A program made the translations under genes and the position numbers. The notes beneath the pieces were generated by a model. It was not told the origin of the DNA. It saw only the letters and a list, made by a program, of their open reading frames with translations, and searched no databases. A stretch of 64,000 nt of DNA. It comes from Flavobacterium tegetincola DSM 22377 (lineage in GTDB: Bacteria > Bacteroidota > Bacteroidia > Flavobacteriales > Flavobacteriaceae). The stretch lies in contig NZ_AUDN01000026.1 of NCBI RefSeq assembly GCF_000425485.1, positions 1-64,000 of the forward strand. Reading direction: 5' to 3'. Below are positions 55,330 to 64,000 of the stretch, in pieces. Positions within the stretch are counted from its first letter, which is position 1; the number at the start of each line of letters is the position of its first letter.

Positions 55330-56652
55330 ATGAAAACCTATATAAATCCCCCGTCAAGCGAATGGAATTCGTTAATCGAAAGACCTAATTTTCCTGCTGA
55401 AAATTTAGACGAAAAAGTCCGCGGCATTATCGCTAAAGTTAAAACCGAAGGCGATGCGGCTCTACGCCAATTTTCCAAAGCGTTTGACAAAGTGGAATTG
55501 ACGGAATTAAAAGTCACCGAAGCGGAAATCGAATTTGCAGTTAGTCAAATTTCAGACGAATTAAAAGATGCCATTGCCGTTGCCGCAAAAAATATCCGAA
55601 CCTTTCACGAATCACAAAAAAGTGCAGAGGCTGAAGTTGAAACCATGCCAGGAATTACGTGTTGGCGTCAAAGTGTTGCCATTGAAAATGTGGGTTTATA
55701 CATTCCTGGAGGAACGGCTCCTTTGTTTTCTACGATTTTGATGTTGGCTATTCCAGCACAAATCGCAGGTTGCAAACGACTGGTTTTATGTACACCACCG
55801 GACAAAAACGGTAATATCAATCCAGCGATTTTGTACACGGCTTCGTATTTAGGAATCAGTGAAATTTACAAGGTGGGCGGAGCTCAAGCTATTGCTGCTT
55901 TGGCTTTTGGAACGGAAAGTATTGCAAACGTGAATAAAATTTTCGGTCCTGGAAATCAATTTGTAACTAAAGCGAAAGAATTGGTGCAGCAAAATGGTGT
56001 CGCTATTGATATGCCGGCGGGTCCAAGCGAAGTTTTGATTATTGCGGATGAAAATGCCGATGCTGATTTTGTGGCTTCGGATTTACTTTCACAAGCGGAA
56101 CACGGAGTGGACAGCCAAGTAGTTTTGGTTACCAATGATGCAGATTTAATTGAAAAAGTAGAAATTGCTTTGCAACAACAATTGCAACAATTACCGCGAA
56201 TGGAATTTGCCAAAAAAGCATTGGAAAACAGCTTTTCAGTAGTTTTGGATACGATGTACGATTGTATTGATTTCAGCAATCTATACGCTCCAGAACATTT
56301 GATTTTTGCAGTAAAAAACAGCATAAGTTACGTGGGTGAAATTCAAAATGCAGGTTCGGTTTTCCTTGGTAATTATTCTTGCGAAAGTGCTGGAGATTAC
56401 GCAAGCGGAACCAATCACACGTTGCCAACCAATGGTTATGCTCGAAGTTACAGCGGGGTTTCATTAGATAGTTTTGTAAAGAAAATTACGTTTCAAAAAA
56501 TCACTAAAATGGGATTGCAAAATATTGGAAAAACAATTGAAGTGATGGCAGAAGCAGAACAATTATTTGCACATAAAAACGCTGTTTCCATCCGATTAAA
56601 AAAGATTCAAGATGAAATGAGCATTACTGAAAAGTCCTTTCAAAATAGATGA
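55330..56652 (+). CDS. hisD: Histidinol dehydrogenase
   Basis: A 440-residue enzyme that oxidises histidinol to histidine in two NAD-dependent steps. PGGTAPLFSTILMLAIPA (about 126-143), the FGPGNQFVTKAK segment and IDMPAGPSEVLIIAD are clear; zinc ligands correspond to the QAEHGVDSQ (Gln, His), the C-terminal ESAGDYASGTNHTLP (Asp, His) segments. It starts 18 bp after hisG. Confidence 0.97.
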   Translation: MKTYINPPSSEWNSLIERPNFPAENLDEKVRGIIAKVKTEGDAALRQFSKAFDKVELTELKVTEAEIEFAVSQISDELKDAIAVAAKNIRTFHESQKSAEAEVETMPGITCWRQSVAIENVGLYIPGGTAPLFSTILMLAIPAQIAGCKRLVLCTPPDKNGNINPAILYTASYLGISEIYKVGGAQAIAALAFGTESIANVNKIFGPGNQFVTKAKELVQQNGVAIDMPAGPSEVLIIADENADADFVASDLLSQAEHGVDSQVVLVTNDADLIEKVEIALQQQLQQLPRMEFAKKALENSFSVVLDTMYDCIDFSNLYAPEHLIFAVKNSISYVGEIQNAGSVFLGNYSCESAGDYASGTNHTLPTNGYARSYSGVSLDSFVKKITFQKITKMGLQNIGKTIEVMAEAEQLFAHKNAVSIRLKKIQDEMSITEKSFQNR

Positions 56653-56700
56653 ATTTATGCGAATTGCACAAGACTATTAAAAATCAATAAATATATACGC

Positions 56701-57738
56701 GTGAAAAATAATGAGCGAAAATTAGTTCGGAAAAATATTCTAAATCTTGCTCCATATTCAAGTGCGAGAGATGAATACGAAGGAACAGAAGGTGTTTTTC
56801 TGGATGCCAATGAAAATCCGTTTGGAACGTACAACCGTTATCCGGATCCACAACAGAATAAGTTGAAAATACGTTTAGCAGAAATTAAAAACGTGAAATC
56901 AAATCAAATTTTCCTTGGAAACGGAAGTGATGAAGTGATCGATTTAGCTTTCCGAATTTTCTGTGAACCCAACATCGACAAAGCATTGACGTTTACGCCA
57001 ACCTATGGAATGTATGAAGTTTCGGCAAATATCAATTCAGTCGATTTGATTAAAGTTCCCTTAAATAAGGAGTTTCAAATTGACAGAAATAGTGTTCAGT
57101 CTTACTTTTCGGATGCAAATTTAAAATTAATTTTTATTTGTTCGCCCAATAATCCTTCGGGAAATTTGATTCAATCGGAAGATATTGAATTCATTTTAGA
57201 AAATTTCCAAGGAATTGTAATCATTGATGAAGCGTATGTTGACTTTTGTCCAGATGCAACTTTTGCTGCTAAATTAATACAATATCCAAATTTAATTATC
57301 AGCCAGACGTTGAGTAAAGCGTGGGGTTTAGCAGGACTTCGATTGGGAATTGCGTTGATGAATGAAGAAATTTTAAGTTTTTATAACAAAGTTAAAGCAC
57401 CTTACAATATCAGTTCGGTGAATCAAAAAATAGCTTTAGAAACTTTAAATAATAGAGAAGAATTTCAAGAAAATGTAAAGGCGATTTTAACTGAAAAAGA
57501 AATACTCATTCAAGAGTTGCAAAAGATTAAAATGGTTAAGAAAATTTATCCGTCTGACGCCAATTTTTTGTTGATTGAAGTCGAAAATGCGAATCAAATT
57601 TATGCACAATTGATTGCAAAACAAATCATTATTAGAAATAGAAATTCAGTTGTTGAGAATTGTGTCCGGATTACAATCGGAACTGCTGATGAAAACAAAA
57701 AATTAATAAACGCTTTAAAAACAGGTTCCAATGGCTAA
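56701..57738 (+). CDS. hisC: Histidinol-phosphate aminotransferase
   Basis: A 345-residue PLP enzyme, fold type I, that transaminates imidazole-acetol phosphate. The PLP Lys is in [16 protein letters not shown] (about 200-215), with [13 protein letters not shown] (about 73-85), SPNNPSGN and DEAYVDF. It starts with GTG at 56701, 48 bp after hisD; the nearby ATG at 56710 is out of frame. It overlaps hisB by 8 bp. Confidence 0.96.
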   Translation: MKNNERKLVRKNILNLAPYSSARDEYEGTEGVFLDANENPFGTYNRYPDPQQNKLKIRLAEIKNVKSNQIFLGNGSDEVIDLAFRIFCEPNIDKALTFTPTYGMYEVSANINSVDLIKVPLNKEFQIDRNSVQSYFSDANLKLIFICSPNNPSGNLIQSEDIEFILENFQGIVIIDEAYVDFCPDATFAAKLIQYPNLIISQTLSKAWGLAGLRLGIALMNEEILSFYNKVKAPYNISSVNQKIALETLNNREEFQENVKAILTEKEILIQELQKIKMVKKIYPSDANFLLIEVENANQIYAQLIAKQIIIRNRNSVVENCVRITIGTADENKKLINALKTGSNG

Positions 57739-58822
57739 AAAAGTATTATTTATCGATAGAGACGGTACAATTATCAAAGAACCGGAAGACTTTCAAATTG
57801 ACAGTTTTGAGAAATTAGAATTTCTGCCAAACGCGATTTCCAACCTTGCCCGAATTGCCAAAGAAATGGAATTTGATTTGGTTATGGTCAGCAATCAAGA
57901 TGGTTTGGGGACGGATTCTTTTCCAGAAAACACGTTTCACCCGGTCCAGAATTTTATCATTCAAATCTTGAAAAATGAAGGTGTGAATTTTGTAGATATT
58001 TTCATCGATCCTTCTTTTGAACACGAAGATAAGGAAACGCGTAAACCGAGGTTGGGCATGTTAGGAAAATATGTTTATGGCAATTATGATTTGGAAAATT
58101 CATACGTCATTGGCGACCGCATGACCGACATTAAGTTGGCTGAAAATTTAGGTTCAAAATCCATTTATATCAGTGATGATGCAGCAGCAAATGCAACTTT
58201 AACCACAACAGATTGGAATGAAATTTATCAATTTTTGAAAGAAGTACCGCGCATTGGAAAAGTAAATCGTAAGACTTTAGAAACTAATATTTCGGTGGAA
58301 GTAAACTTGGACGGAAGCGGAAAATCAGTAATTGAAACAGGTTTGCCATTCTTTGATCACATGTTAGAACAAATTTCAAAACATGGAAATTTAGATTTGA
58401 ATGTTCAGGTAAAAGGCGATTTGCACATTGACGAACACCACACGGTGGAAGACACTGCAATTGCTTTAGGAGATGCGTTTTTGCAAGCTTTGGGAAGTAA
58501 AAAAGCGATTGAACGATACGGATTTATGTTGCCAATGGACGATTGTTTGGCACAAATTGGTCTCGATTTTGGTGGTCGACCGTGGTTGGTTTGGGAAGCG
58601 GATTTTAAACGCGAGAAAGTGGGCGATGTGCCAACCGAATTGTTTTTTCACTTTTTTAAATCATTCAGCGACCAAGCCCGATGCAATTTAAACATTAAAG
58701 CGGAAGGTGAAAATGAGCACCACAAAATCGAATCCATCTTTAAAGCTTTTGCGAAAGCGTTGAAAATGGCGGTTAAAAAAACAGAGAATTTCAACATCCC
58801 AAGCACCAAAGGAACGTTATGA
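57731..58822 (+). CDS. hisB: Bifunctional histidinol-phosphatase / imidazoleglycerol-phosphate dehydratase
   Basis: A 363-residue fusion. Residues 1-165 are a HAD phosphatase with DRDGT (9-13), VSNQDG and [14 protein letters not shown]. Residues about 170-363 are the IGP dehydratase with [26 protein letters not shown] and [15 protein letters not shown] (metal-binding His clusters). It catalyses two non-adjacent steps of the pathway. The fusion is known from E. coli and many Bacteroidetes. It overlaps hisC by 8 bp and hisH by 4 bp (ATGA). Confidence 0.97.
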   Translation: MAKKVLFIDRDGTIIKEPEDFQIDSFEKLEFLPNAISNLARIAKEMEFDLVMVSNQDGLGTDSFPENTFHPVQNFIIQILKNEGVNFVDIFIDPSFEHEDKETRKPRLGMLGKYVYGNYDLENSYVIGDRMTDIKLAENLGSKSIYISDDAAANATLTTTDWNEIYQFLKEVPRIGKVNRKTLETNISVEVNLDGSGKSVIETGLPFFDHMLEQISKHGNLDLNVQVKGDLHIDEHHTVEDTAIALGDAFLQALGSKKAIERYGFMLPMDDCLAQIGLDFGGRPWLVWEADFKREKVGDVPTELFFHFFKSFSDQARCNLNIKAEGENEHHKIESIFKAFAKALKMAVKKTENFNIPSTKGTL

Positions 58823-59397
58823 TAGCGATTTTAAAATACAATGCCGGAAACGTAACTTCGGTTGAAAATGCGGTTCAGAATCTCGGTTATTCTACAATTG
58901 TAACCGACGATGTTAAAGCGTTGAGGTCTGCTGATAAAGTGATTTTCCCCGGCGTTGGCGAAGCGAGCTCAGCAATGAAATACTTGAAAGAAAAAGGTTT
59001 GGATCAAGTAATTCGGGCACTTACGCAACCTGTTTTAGGAATCTGTTTGGGAATGCAACTGATGTGTGATTCTTCCGAAGAAGGAGAAACGGAAGGCTTG
59101 GGAATTTTTGATGCTAAAGTATTGAAATTTCCGGCAACAGCATTGGTTCCGCAAATGGGTTGGAATAATTTTACTTCGTTAAAAGGCAAACTTTTTGACG
59201 GAATTAATTTGGAAAATGATTGCTATTTTGTTCACAGTTATTACGCTGAAATCTGTCCAGATACCGTTGCCGTTACCGATTATATTTTACCTTTCAGTGC
59301 GGCATTGCAAAAAAATAATTTTTACGCAACCCAATTTCACCCAGAAAAATCAGCGAAAATTGGTTTACAAATCTTAAACAACTTCTTGAAACTATGA
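58819..59397 (+). CDS. hisH: Imidazole glycerol phosphate synthase, glutaminase subunit
   Basis: A 192-residue class I glutaminase. Cys in GICLGMQLM (about 75-83), with FHPEKS (about 173-178, His and Glu of the triad). It supplies ammonia to HisF. The frame overlaps hisB by 4 bp and hisA by 4 bp, so it is translated in coupling. Length is normal. Confidence 0.97.
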   Translation: MIAILKYNAGNVTSVENAVQNLGYSTIVTDDVKALRSADKVIFPGVGEASSAMKYLKEKGLDQVIRALTQPVLGICLGMQLMCDSSEEGETEGLGIFDAKVLKFPATALVPQMGWNNFTSLKGKLFDGINLENDCYFVHSYYAEICPDTVAVTDYILPFSAALQKNNFYATQFHPEKSAKIGLQILNNFLKL

Positions 59398-60113
59398 GAA
59401 TTATTCCAGCAATTGACATTATCGGCGGAAAATGCGTGCGACTTTCCAAAGGCGATTATGCGACCCAGAAAACATACAGCGAAAATCCGTTGGATATGGC
59501 AAAGCAATTTGAAGATTTAGGTGTGAACTATTTGCATGTTGTGGACTTGGATGGAGCGAAAGCGAAACAAATTATCAACTATAAAACCTTGGAATTATTG
59601 GCAACCAAAACCAATTTGATTGTTGATTTTGGCGGTGGAATTAAATCGGAAGACGATGTAAATATTGCTTTTAATTCGGGTGCGAAACAAATTACGGTGG
59701 GAAGTATCGCTGCTCAAAATCCGGAACTAATGCTCGAATGGTTGCGAAAATTTGGCAATGAAAAAATTATTTTAGGTGCCGATTGCAAAGATCGAAAAAT
59801 TGCTACAAACGGTTGGTTGGAAAGTTCGGGAGATGATGTAGTTTCATTTATTCAAGAGTACGAGAAAAACGGAATTGCCTACAGCATTGTCACCGATATT
59901 GAAAAAGACGGCATGCTTCAAGGTCCTGCATTTGAATTATACAGGGAAATTTTGGCTGAAACAAAAGGAATAAAACTCATCGCAAGTGGCGGAATTACCA
60001 CAATTGATGATGTAATAAAATTGAGCGAAATGGGTTGCGAAGGTGCAATTATTGGAAAAGCGATTTACGAAGGAACAATTAATTTGAAAGACTTAATGCA
60101 ATTGCCATGTTAA
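59394..60113 (+). CDS. hisA: ProFAR isomerase
   Basis: A 239-residue (beta/alpha)8 barrel that isomerises ProFAR to [27 protein letters not shown] (residues 1-22, catalytic Asp8), [11 protein letters not shown] and the [13 protein letters not shown] segment (second catalytic Asp) and [11 protein letters not shown] are typical. It overlaps hisH by 4 bp and hisF by 7 bp. Confidence 0.97.
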   Translation: MRIIPAIDIIGGKCVRLSKGDYATQKTYSENPLDMAKQFEDLGVNYLHVVDLDGAKAKQIINYKTLELLATKTNLIVDFGGGIKSEDDVNIAFNSGAKQITVGSIAAQNPELMLEWLRKFGNEKIILGADCKDRKIATNGWLESSGDDVVSFIQEYEKNGIAYSIVTDIEKDGMLQGPAFELYREILAETKGIKLIASGGITTIDDVIKLSEMGCEGAIIGKAIYEGTINLKDLMQLPC

Positions 60114-60862
60114 AGAAACGAATCATCCCGTGTTTGGATATCAAAGACAACCGAACGGTGAAAGGTATTAATTTTGAAAATATCGTTGACGCTGGAGACC
60201 CAATAGAATTGGCACAACGCTATGTTCTTGAAGGTGCTGACGAATTGGTTTTTCTAGACATTACCGCGACACAAGAAAAGCGTAAAACCCTGACCGAATT
60301 GGTTCGGAAAATTGCCGCGGAAATAAACATTCCGTTTACCGTTGGTGGTGGAATCAACAGTTTGGAAGATGCAAAAGCAATTATTGAATCGGGTGCGGAT
60401 AAAATTAGCGTGAATTCTGCTGCGATTTTAAATCCAGAATTGATTACAGAAATTTCAAAACAGTATGGAAATCAATGTGTAGTTGTAGCAATTGACACTA
60501 AATTTGTCAACGGAGAATGGATGGTCTTTAGGAGTGGTGGCAAAATCTCAACAGGTCTAAAAGCGGTAGATTGGGCAAAAAAAGCAGCCGATTTAGGAGC
60601 GGGCGAAATTTTACTCACTTCGATGAACAATGACGGAACCAGAGCAGGTTTTGCTTGTGAAATTACTAAACAAATTTCAGAAGCGGTTTCCATTCCAGTT
60701 ATTGCTTCGGGTGGAGCAGGAACTCGGGAACATTTTGCAGAAGTGTTTCAAGAAACAAATGCAACAGGAGCTTTGGCTGCGAGTGTTTTTCACTTTGGTC
60801 AAATTCCCATTCCTGAACTTAAAAATTATTTAAAAACTCAAAATATCCCAATTAGAATATGA
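60107..60862 (+). CDS. hisF: Imidazole glycerol phosphate synthase, cyclase subunit
   Basis: A 251-residue (beta/alpha)8 barrel. [20 protein letters not shown] (1-20, catalytic Asp11), [26 protein letters not shown] (Asp near 130) and [13 protein letters not shown] are clear. It closes the imidazole ring using ammonia from HisH. It overlaps hisA by 7 bp and hisI by 4 bp. Confidence 0.97.
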   Translation: MLKKRIIPCLDIKDNRTVKGINFENIVDAGDPIELAQRYVLEGADELVFLDITATQEKRKTLTELVRKIAAEINIPFTVGGGINSLEDAKAIIESGADKISVNSAAILNPELITEISKQYGNQCVVVAIDTKFVNGEWMVFRSGGKISTGLKAVDWAKKAADLGAGEILLTSMNNDGTRAGFACEITKQISEAVSIPVIASGGAGTREHFAEVFQETNATGALAASVFHFGQIPIPELKNYLKTQNIPIRI

Positions 60863-61446
60863 TACCTGATTTTACAAAAACAAACGGATTGCTTCCCGTA
60901 ATCATTCAAGATGTGACTTCTTTGCAAGTTTTAATGTTGGGTTACATGGACGAAGAAGCGTTTAAAAAAACTTCGGAAGAACAGAAAGTCACTTTTTTTA
61001 GCAGAAGCAAAAACCGATTATGGACAAAAGGTGAAACGTCTGGAAATTTCTTGCACGTGAAGGAAATGCGACTGGATTGCGACAATGATTCGTTGTTAAT
61101 AACGGTTGCTGCAGAAGGACCAACTTGTCATACTGGAGACACCTCGTGCTTTAAAACGGATACTACGACTAACTTTTTATACCAGTTGGAAAAAACAATT
61201 CACAGTCGAATTGATGGTAACGTAGCTGATTCGTATACCAACCAATTGTTTCGAAGAGGCATCAATAAAGTAGCTCAAAAAGTAGGGGAGGAAGCGGTGG
61301 AATTGGTTATTGAAGCCAAAGACAATGACGCAGATTTGTTTAAAGGTGAAGCGGCCGACTTGATGTACCACTATTTGATTTTATTGAAAGCGAAGAATTT
61401 TACTTTGAAAGATATTGAAGCGGTTTTGGCGAAACGGAATGAGTAA
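60859..61446 (+). CDS. hisIE: Bifunctional phosphoribosyl-AMP cyclohydrolase / phosphoribosyl-ATP pyrophosphatase
   Basis: A 195-residue fusion. The N-terminal cyclohydrolase (about 1-105) has FFSRSKNRLWTKGETSGN, and the zinc Cys residues in RLDCDND and GPTCHTGDTSCF. The C-terminal pyrophosphatase (about 110-195) has VGEEAVELVIEAK and GEAADLMYHYL. These are the second and third steps of the pathway. It overlaps hisF by 4 bp and ends the operon. I see no strong terminator right after it. Confidence 0.97.
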   Translation: MIPDFTKTNGLLPVIIQDVTSLQVLMLGYMDEEAFKKTSEEQKVTFFSRSKNRLWTKGETSGNFLHVKEMRLDCDNDSLLITVAAEGPTCHTGDTSCFKTDTTTNFLYQLEKTIHSRIDGNVADSYTNQLFRRGINKVAQKVGEEAVELVIEAKDNDADLFKGEAADLMYHYLILLKAKNFTLKDIEAVLAKRNE

Positions 61447-61619
61447 AGAATTGGTATTTAAAATTTTTTACCGCAAAGTTCGCAAAGTTTTCTCTTGACA
61501 TGGTATTAATATAAGTTTTTAAGTTCGCAAAGGGATTTCATTTAGCTTAGCTTTTTAACAAATGGCACATATTAAACATTTAACAATGATTTTTTAATTA
61601 AATTTATTTTTATATCGTA

Positions 61620-61631
61620 ATATTGCAATAT
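61620..61631 (+). promoter_or_regulatory. ArsR operator candidate (12-bp palindrome)
   Basis: ATATTGCAATAT is a perfect palindrome, 15 bp before the arsR start codon, within an extended partly symmetric region from 61613 to 61635. It is well placed for autorepression by ArsR. Confidence 0.65.
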
Positions 61632-61646
61632 AGAAATAACAAAGAT

Positions 61647-61976
61647 ATGGGTACGACAAAAACAGAGCATTTTACGGAAAAACAGAACGAGTTGGCACTG
61701 TTAGCGAAAGCATTAGGTCATCCTGCTCGAATTGCAATTTTAGACTATTTATCGACCGTAGATACCTGTATTTGTGGAGATATTGTAAAGGAGTTGCCAT
61801 TGGCACAGCCGACAGTTTCGCAACATTTGAAGGAATTGAAAAATGCGGGATTAATTAAAGGAACGATTGAAGGAAATTCGATTTGCTACTGTATTGATGA
61901 AACTGCCTTGCAACATTTGAACACGTACATTGCCCATATTTCTGAAGGAATTTCTAAAAGAAAGACTTGTTGTTAA
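61647..61976 (+). CDS. arsR: ArsR-family arsenic-responsive repressor
   Basis: A protein of 109 residues starting MGTTKTEHF (an upstream TTG start is less likely). The winged helix covers about 20-85 (HPARIAILDYL, PLAQPTVSQHLKELKNAGLI). Cys41 and Cys43 in DTCICGDIV stand at the start of the region before the recognition helix, and further cysteines (80, 82, and CC at the C-terminus) could complete an As(III) site. It is followed after 20 bp by arsM, so it probably controls arsenite methylation. Confidence 0.91.
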   Translation: MGTTKTEHFTEKQNELALLAKALGHPARIAILDYLSTVDTCICGDIVKELPLAQPTVSQHLKELKNAGLIKGTIEGNSICYCIDETALQHLNTYIAHISEGISKRKTCC

Positions 61977-61996
61977 CTACTAAATTTTTAAAAAAT

Positions 61997-62836
61997 ATGA
62001 ATACCAACGAAGAGATTAAAGAGATGGTAAAGCTAAAATACAGTGAAATTGCTTTACAAGACCAAGCAACGAACGATAGTTCTTGTTGCGGAAGTGGCGG
62101 CTGTAGCACTGAAGTGTACAATATTATGAGTGACGAATACGATCATTTAGGTGGTTATACGTCGGATGCGGATTTGAAATTGGGTTGCGGATTGCCAACG
62201 GAATTTGCTAAAATTCAACCCGGAAATGTAGTAGTAGATTTGGGAAGTGGTGCTGGAAACGATTGTTTTGTGGCACGCCATGAAACAGGTGAAAGTGGAA
62301 AAGTAATTGGTGTAGATTTTACCGAAGCGATGGTAGATAAGGCTAGAATCAATGCGGAAAAATTAGGTTTCAATAACGTTGAATTTCGATTGGGTGATAT
62401 TGAAAAGCTGCCTATAACTGCAAATGTTGCTGATGTTGTAGTAAGTAATTGTGTTATGAATTTGGTTCCCGATAAGCCAAAAGCATTTGGTGAAGTATTT
62501 CGTATTATGAAATCAGGCGGTCATTTCAGTATTTCCGACATTGTTTTGACGGGAGATTTACCTGAAAAAATTAAGAATGCAGCTGAAATGTATGCAGGTT
62601 GTGTAGCAAGTGCGATTTTGAAAGACGAGTATTTGCAAATTATTAAAGATGCAGGCTTTACAAATATCCGACTGCAAAAAGAGAAGCCTATAATTGTTCC
62701 GAATGATATTTTAAAAAACTATTTGTCTGAGGAAGAAATGAAAATTTACAATTCTAAACCGAATATTATTTTCAGCATCACAGTATATGCGGAGAAATTA
62801 GCCAACAGTTGTTCACCAGAAGCAGGTTGTTGTTAA
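61997..62836 (+). CDS. arsM: Arsenite S-adenosylmethionine methyltransferase
   Basis: A protein of 279 residues starting MNTNEEIKEM (the longer frame starts at TTG inside arsR and is rejected). The SAM motif DLGSGAGND is at 81-89. The three As(III)-binding cysteines are Cys64 (LGCGLP), Cys152 (SNCVMNLVPDK) and Cys202 (YAGCVASA). Extra cysteine pairs are found at 30-31 and the C-terminus (AGCC). It turns As(III) into methylated, volatile species. It is cotranscribed with arsR; no arsB or arsC is seen here. Confidence 0.96.
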   Translation: MNTNEEIKEMVKLKYSEIALQDQATNDSSCCGSGGCSTEVYNIMSDEYDHLGGYTSDADLKLGCGLPTEFAKIQPGNVVVDLGSGAGNDCFVARHETGESGKVIGVDFTEAMVDKARINAEKLGFNNVEFRLGDIEKLPITANVADVVVSNCVMNLVPDKPKAFGEVFRIMKSGGHFSISDIVLTGDLPEKIKNAAEMYAGCVASAILKDEYLQIIKDAGFTNIRLQKEKPIIVPNDILKNYLSEEEMKIYNSKPNIIFSITVYAEKLANSCSPEAGCC

Positions 62837-62858
62837 TTGCTCAAAAAGTGTTAAACCA

Positions 62859-62891
62859 TCCCATTTGAATTATTAAATGGGATTTTTTTTG
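62859..62891 (+). terminator. Terminator after arsM
   Basis: A 9-bp stem ATCCCATTT / AAATGGGAT with an 8-nt loop is followed by T residues. It lies 22 bp after the arsM stop. Confidence 0.85.
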
Positions 62892-63073
62892 CGGCAAAAG
62901 CAATAGAGGTTCAATTTTTGCTTTATAGTGTTGGAAAAATATAAAATGCTTTTTAATGATTCGAATTTTCTAGTTCGACAGTAACTAAAAAGCTGTACAT
63001 ATTATATTTTTATTAAATTTGACACGTCTATATTCAAGAATGAAATTGCGTATAATCAACGAAAACTAAAGTT

Positions 63074-63484
63074 ATGTATCAATTAAATTACCGTTCTCAA
63101 GCTCGAAATGAATTTCAAACAGAAGATTTGGATGCGATACTTTCCACGGCAAATTCCAAAAATGCTGCTTTAAATATTTCCGGTTGTTTGGTTTTTCACA
63201 ACGGCTATTTTGTGCAGATTCTTGAGGGAAAAAAAGAAGATGTGATTGAATTATTTGAGAAAATTAAAGCAGATGACCGCCATCACAATATTTCGTTATT
63301 AGGCGAAAACAGCATAGAACAGGCGTATTTTCCAGAGTGGAATATGGCTTATTATGAACCTAATGACCAAAGTGTACGACACTTTGTATACAATATGATC
63401 AGCATGGCCGAACTATCTGATAAATCTACGCAATCATTACAGACATTTTGGGCCGAGGTGCGGAAAGTGCTTTTGGGCGGTTAG
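63074..63484 (+). CDS. Short BLUF-domain blue-light sensor
   Basis: A 136-residue protein that is almost all BLUF domain (FAD-binding). The photocycle residues agree in spacing with AppA (Tyr21, Asn45, Gln63): Tyr6, Asn30 and Gln48 (YFVQILEG). Trp89 and Met91 (EWNMAYYE) correspond to the switching Trp104/Met106 pair. ADDRHHNISLL (about 66-76) is typical. A C-terminal extension of about 35 residues is all that follows; there is no output domain, so it must act through a partner. It lies between arsM and a membrane protein gene, and looks monocistronic. Confidence 0.94.
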   Translation: MYQLNYRSQARNEFQTEDLDAILSTANSKNAALNISGCLVFHNGYFVQILEGKKEDVIELFEKIKADDRHHNISLLGENSIEQAYFPEWNMAYYEPNDQSVRHFVYNMISMAELSDKSTQSLQTFWAEVRKVLLGG

Positions 63485-63681
63485 TCAATTTAGGCTTAAT
63501 AAGATATTTTTCTATTTGCATTTAAATGATCTTTCTTGACAATTAATTAGTAAAATTGCCTTATTTTTGGGCATAAATTTCTCCTTTTGGTTTCGAATTG
63601 GTTCGATAATTGCTAATGCATATCAAGATTTAATTTTAAGTATGATGGATGAGTTAGTAAATGTTTTAAACGAATTATCGA

Positions 63682-64000
63682 ATGGCACAACACAATAAAT
63701 CAGTGAATAATAGGATTTTAAACAATAGATTACATGTTTTTAACCGCTATTATAAAATAACCAAATTTTATTCTTTTTTGCGAAGTACGGCAATAAAGGG
63801 TGGTATTGCTATTGTTGTATTTGTAACAATATTACTTGCTTTAGAATATTTCTTCCTGGATTTCAACGCGATGTTGGATAGTCTTGTAACGAATTATTCT
63901 CCAAAAGTTATTTTTTCATCCTTTCTATTATCGGAAACGATTTTAGGATTGGTGCCGCCTGAAATTTTTATCGCTTGGGCTTCAAAATCTGCTTCACCAT
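63682..64000 (+). CDS. Membrane protein, start only (VTT-like), cut by the window end
   Basis: The frame starts ATG at 63682, MAQHNKSVNNRILNN, and is open to the window end (106 codons). There is a hydrophobic helix at about 38-58 (GGIAIVVFVTILLALEYF). The segment FLLSETILGLVPPEIFIAWA (about 82-101) recalls the VTT/DedA-type family with its G/P-rich re-entrant loop. It is incomplete, so the assignment is tentative. It lies about 200 bp after the BLUF gene. Confidence 0.65.
   Translation, partial: MAQHNKSVNNRILNNRLHVFNRYYKITKFYSFLRSTAIKGGIAIVVFVTILLALEYFFLDFNAMLDSLVTNYSPKVIFSSFLLSETILGLVPPEIFIAWASKSASP

Overview
The window looks like chromosomal DNA from a member of the Flavobacteriaceae (Bacteroidetes), most likely Flavobacterium or a close relative. 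The grounds are the low GC content, two secreted proteins with type IX secretion (type B, gliding-motility-associated) C-terminal domains, promoters of the Bacteroidetes form TTG-N19-TAnnTTTG, a BshB1-type bacillithiol gene, GH97, DUF3667 and DUF4918 families, and short dispersed hairpin repeats of the kind common in flavobacterial genomes. There is no rRNA, no CRISPR array, and no recognisable transposase or integrase.

Layout. 1-1.4 kb: a long hairpin element and a 15-copy, 41-bp tandem repeat. 1.4-5.4 kb: an accessory region downstream of purL with AT-rich genes of unknown function and two displaced copies of the purL 3' end. 5.4-13.4 kb: purL, a beta-helix lipoprotein, a thioesterase-menF pair, bshB1 and tRNA-His. 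13.6-20.4 kb: a cation/proton antiporter, two adjacent type IX-secreted surface proteins and a small lipoprotein. 20.5-28.6 kb: a nucleoid-associated protein, a broken four-helix-bundle gene, a pRiA4b ORF-3-like gene, prfA, pyrF followed by two further copies of its own 3' end, hutH and yaaA. 28.7-33.6 kb: a TetR-TolC-HlyD-MFS efflux operon with two palindromic operator candidates. 34.5-36.2 kb: a MarR-nitroreductase-YceI operon. 36.4-43.8 kb: rhodanese, GH97, a cysteine-rich copper-binding-type protein, a SulP transporter, a CoA-transferase and a DUF4918 glycosylase-like protein. 43.8-49.7 kb: a serine hydrolase, an RsbQ-like hydrolase paired with a PAS histidine kinase, and a GNAT/polysaccharide deacetylase pair. 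49.9-53.8 kb: a four-gene zinc/manganese ABC importer. 54.3-61.4 kb: a complete histidine operon, hisGDCBHAFIE, preceded by a His-rich leader peptide and an attenuator. 61.6-64 kb: arsR-arsM, a short BLUF photoreceptor and the start of a membrane protein.

The most interesting signals are these. (1) The 3' ends of two conserved nucleotide-biosynthesis genes, purL and pyrF, are repeated downstream. In the best preserved purL copy the differences fall mostly at wobble positions, so it comes from a diverged functional allele and marks past insertion events at gene ends. (2) The his leader holds a complete attenuator whose antiterminator strand overlaps the end of the leader ORF. (3) Two 102-bp dispersed elements share conserved ends while their hairpin cores differ but stay self-complementary.
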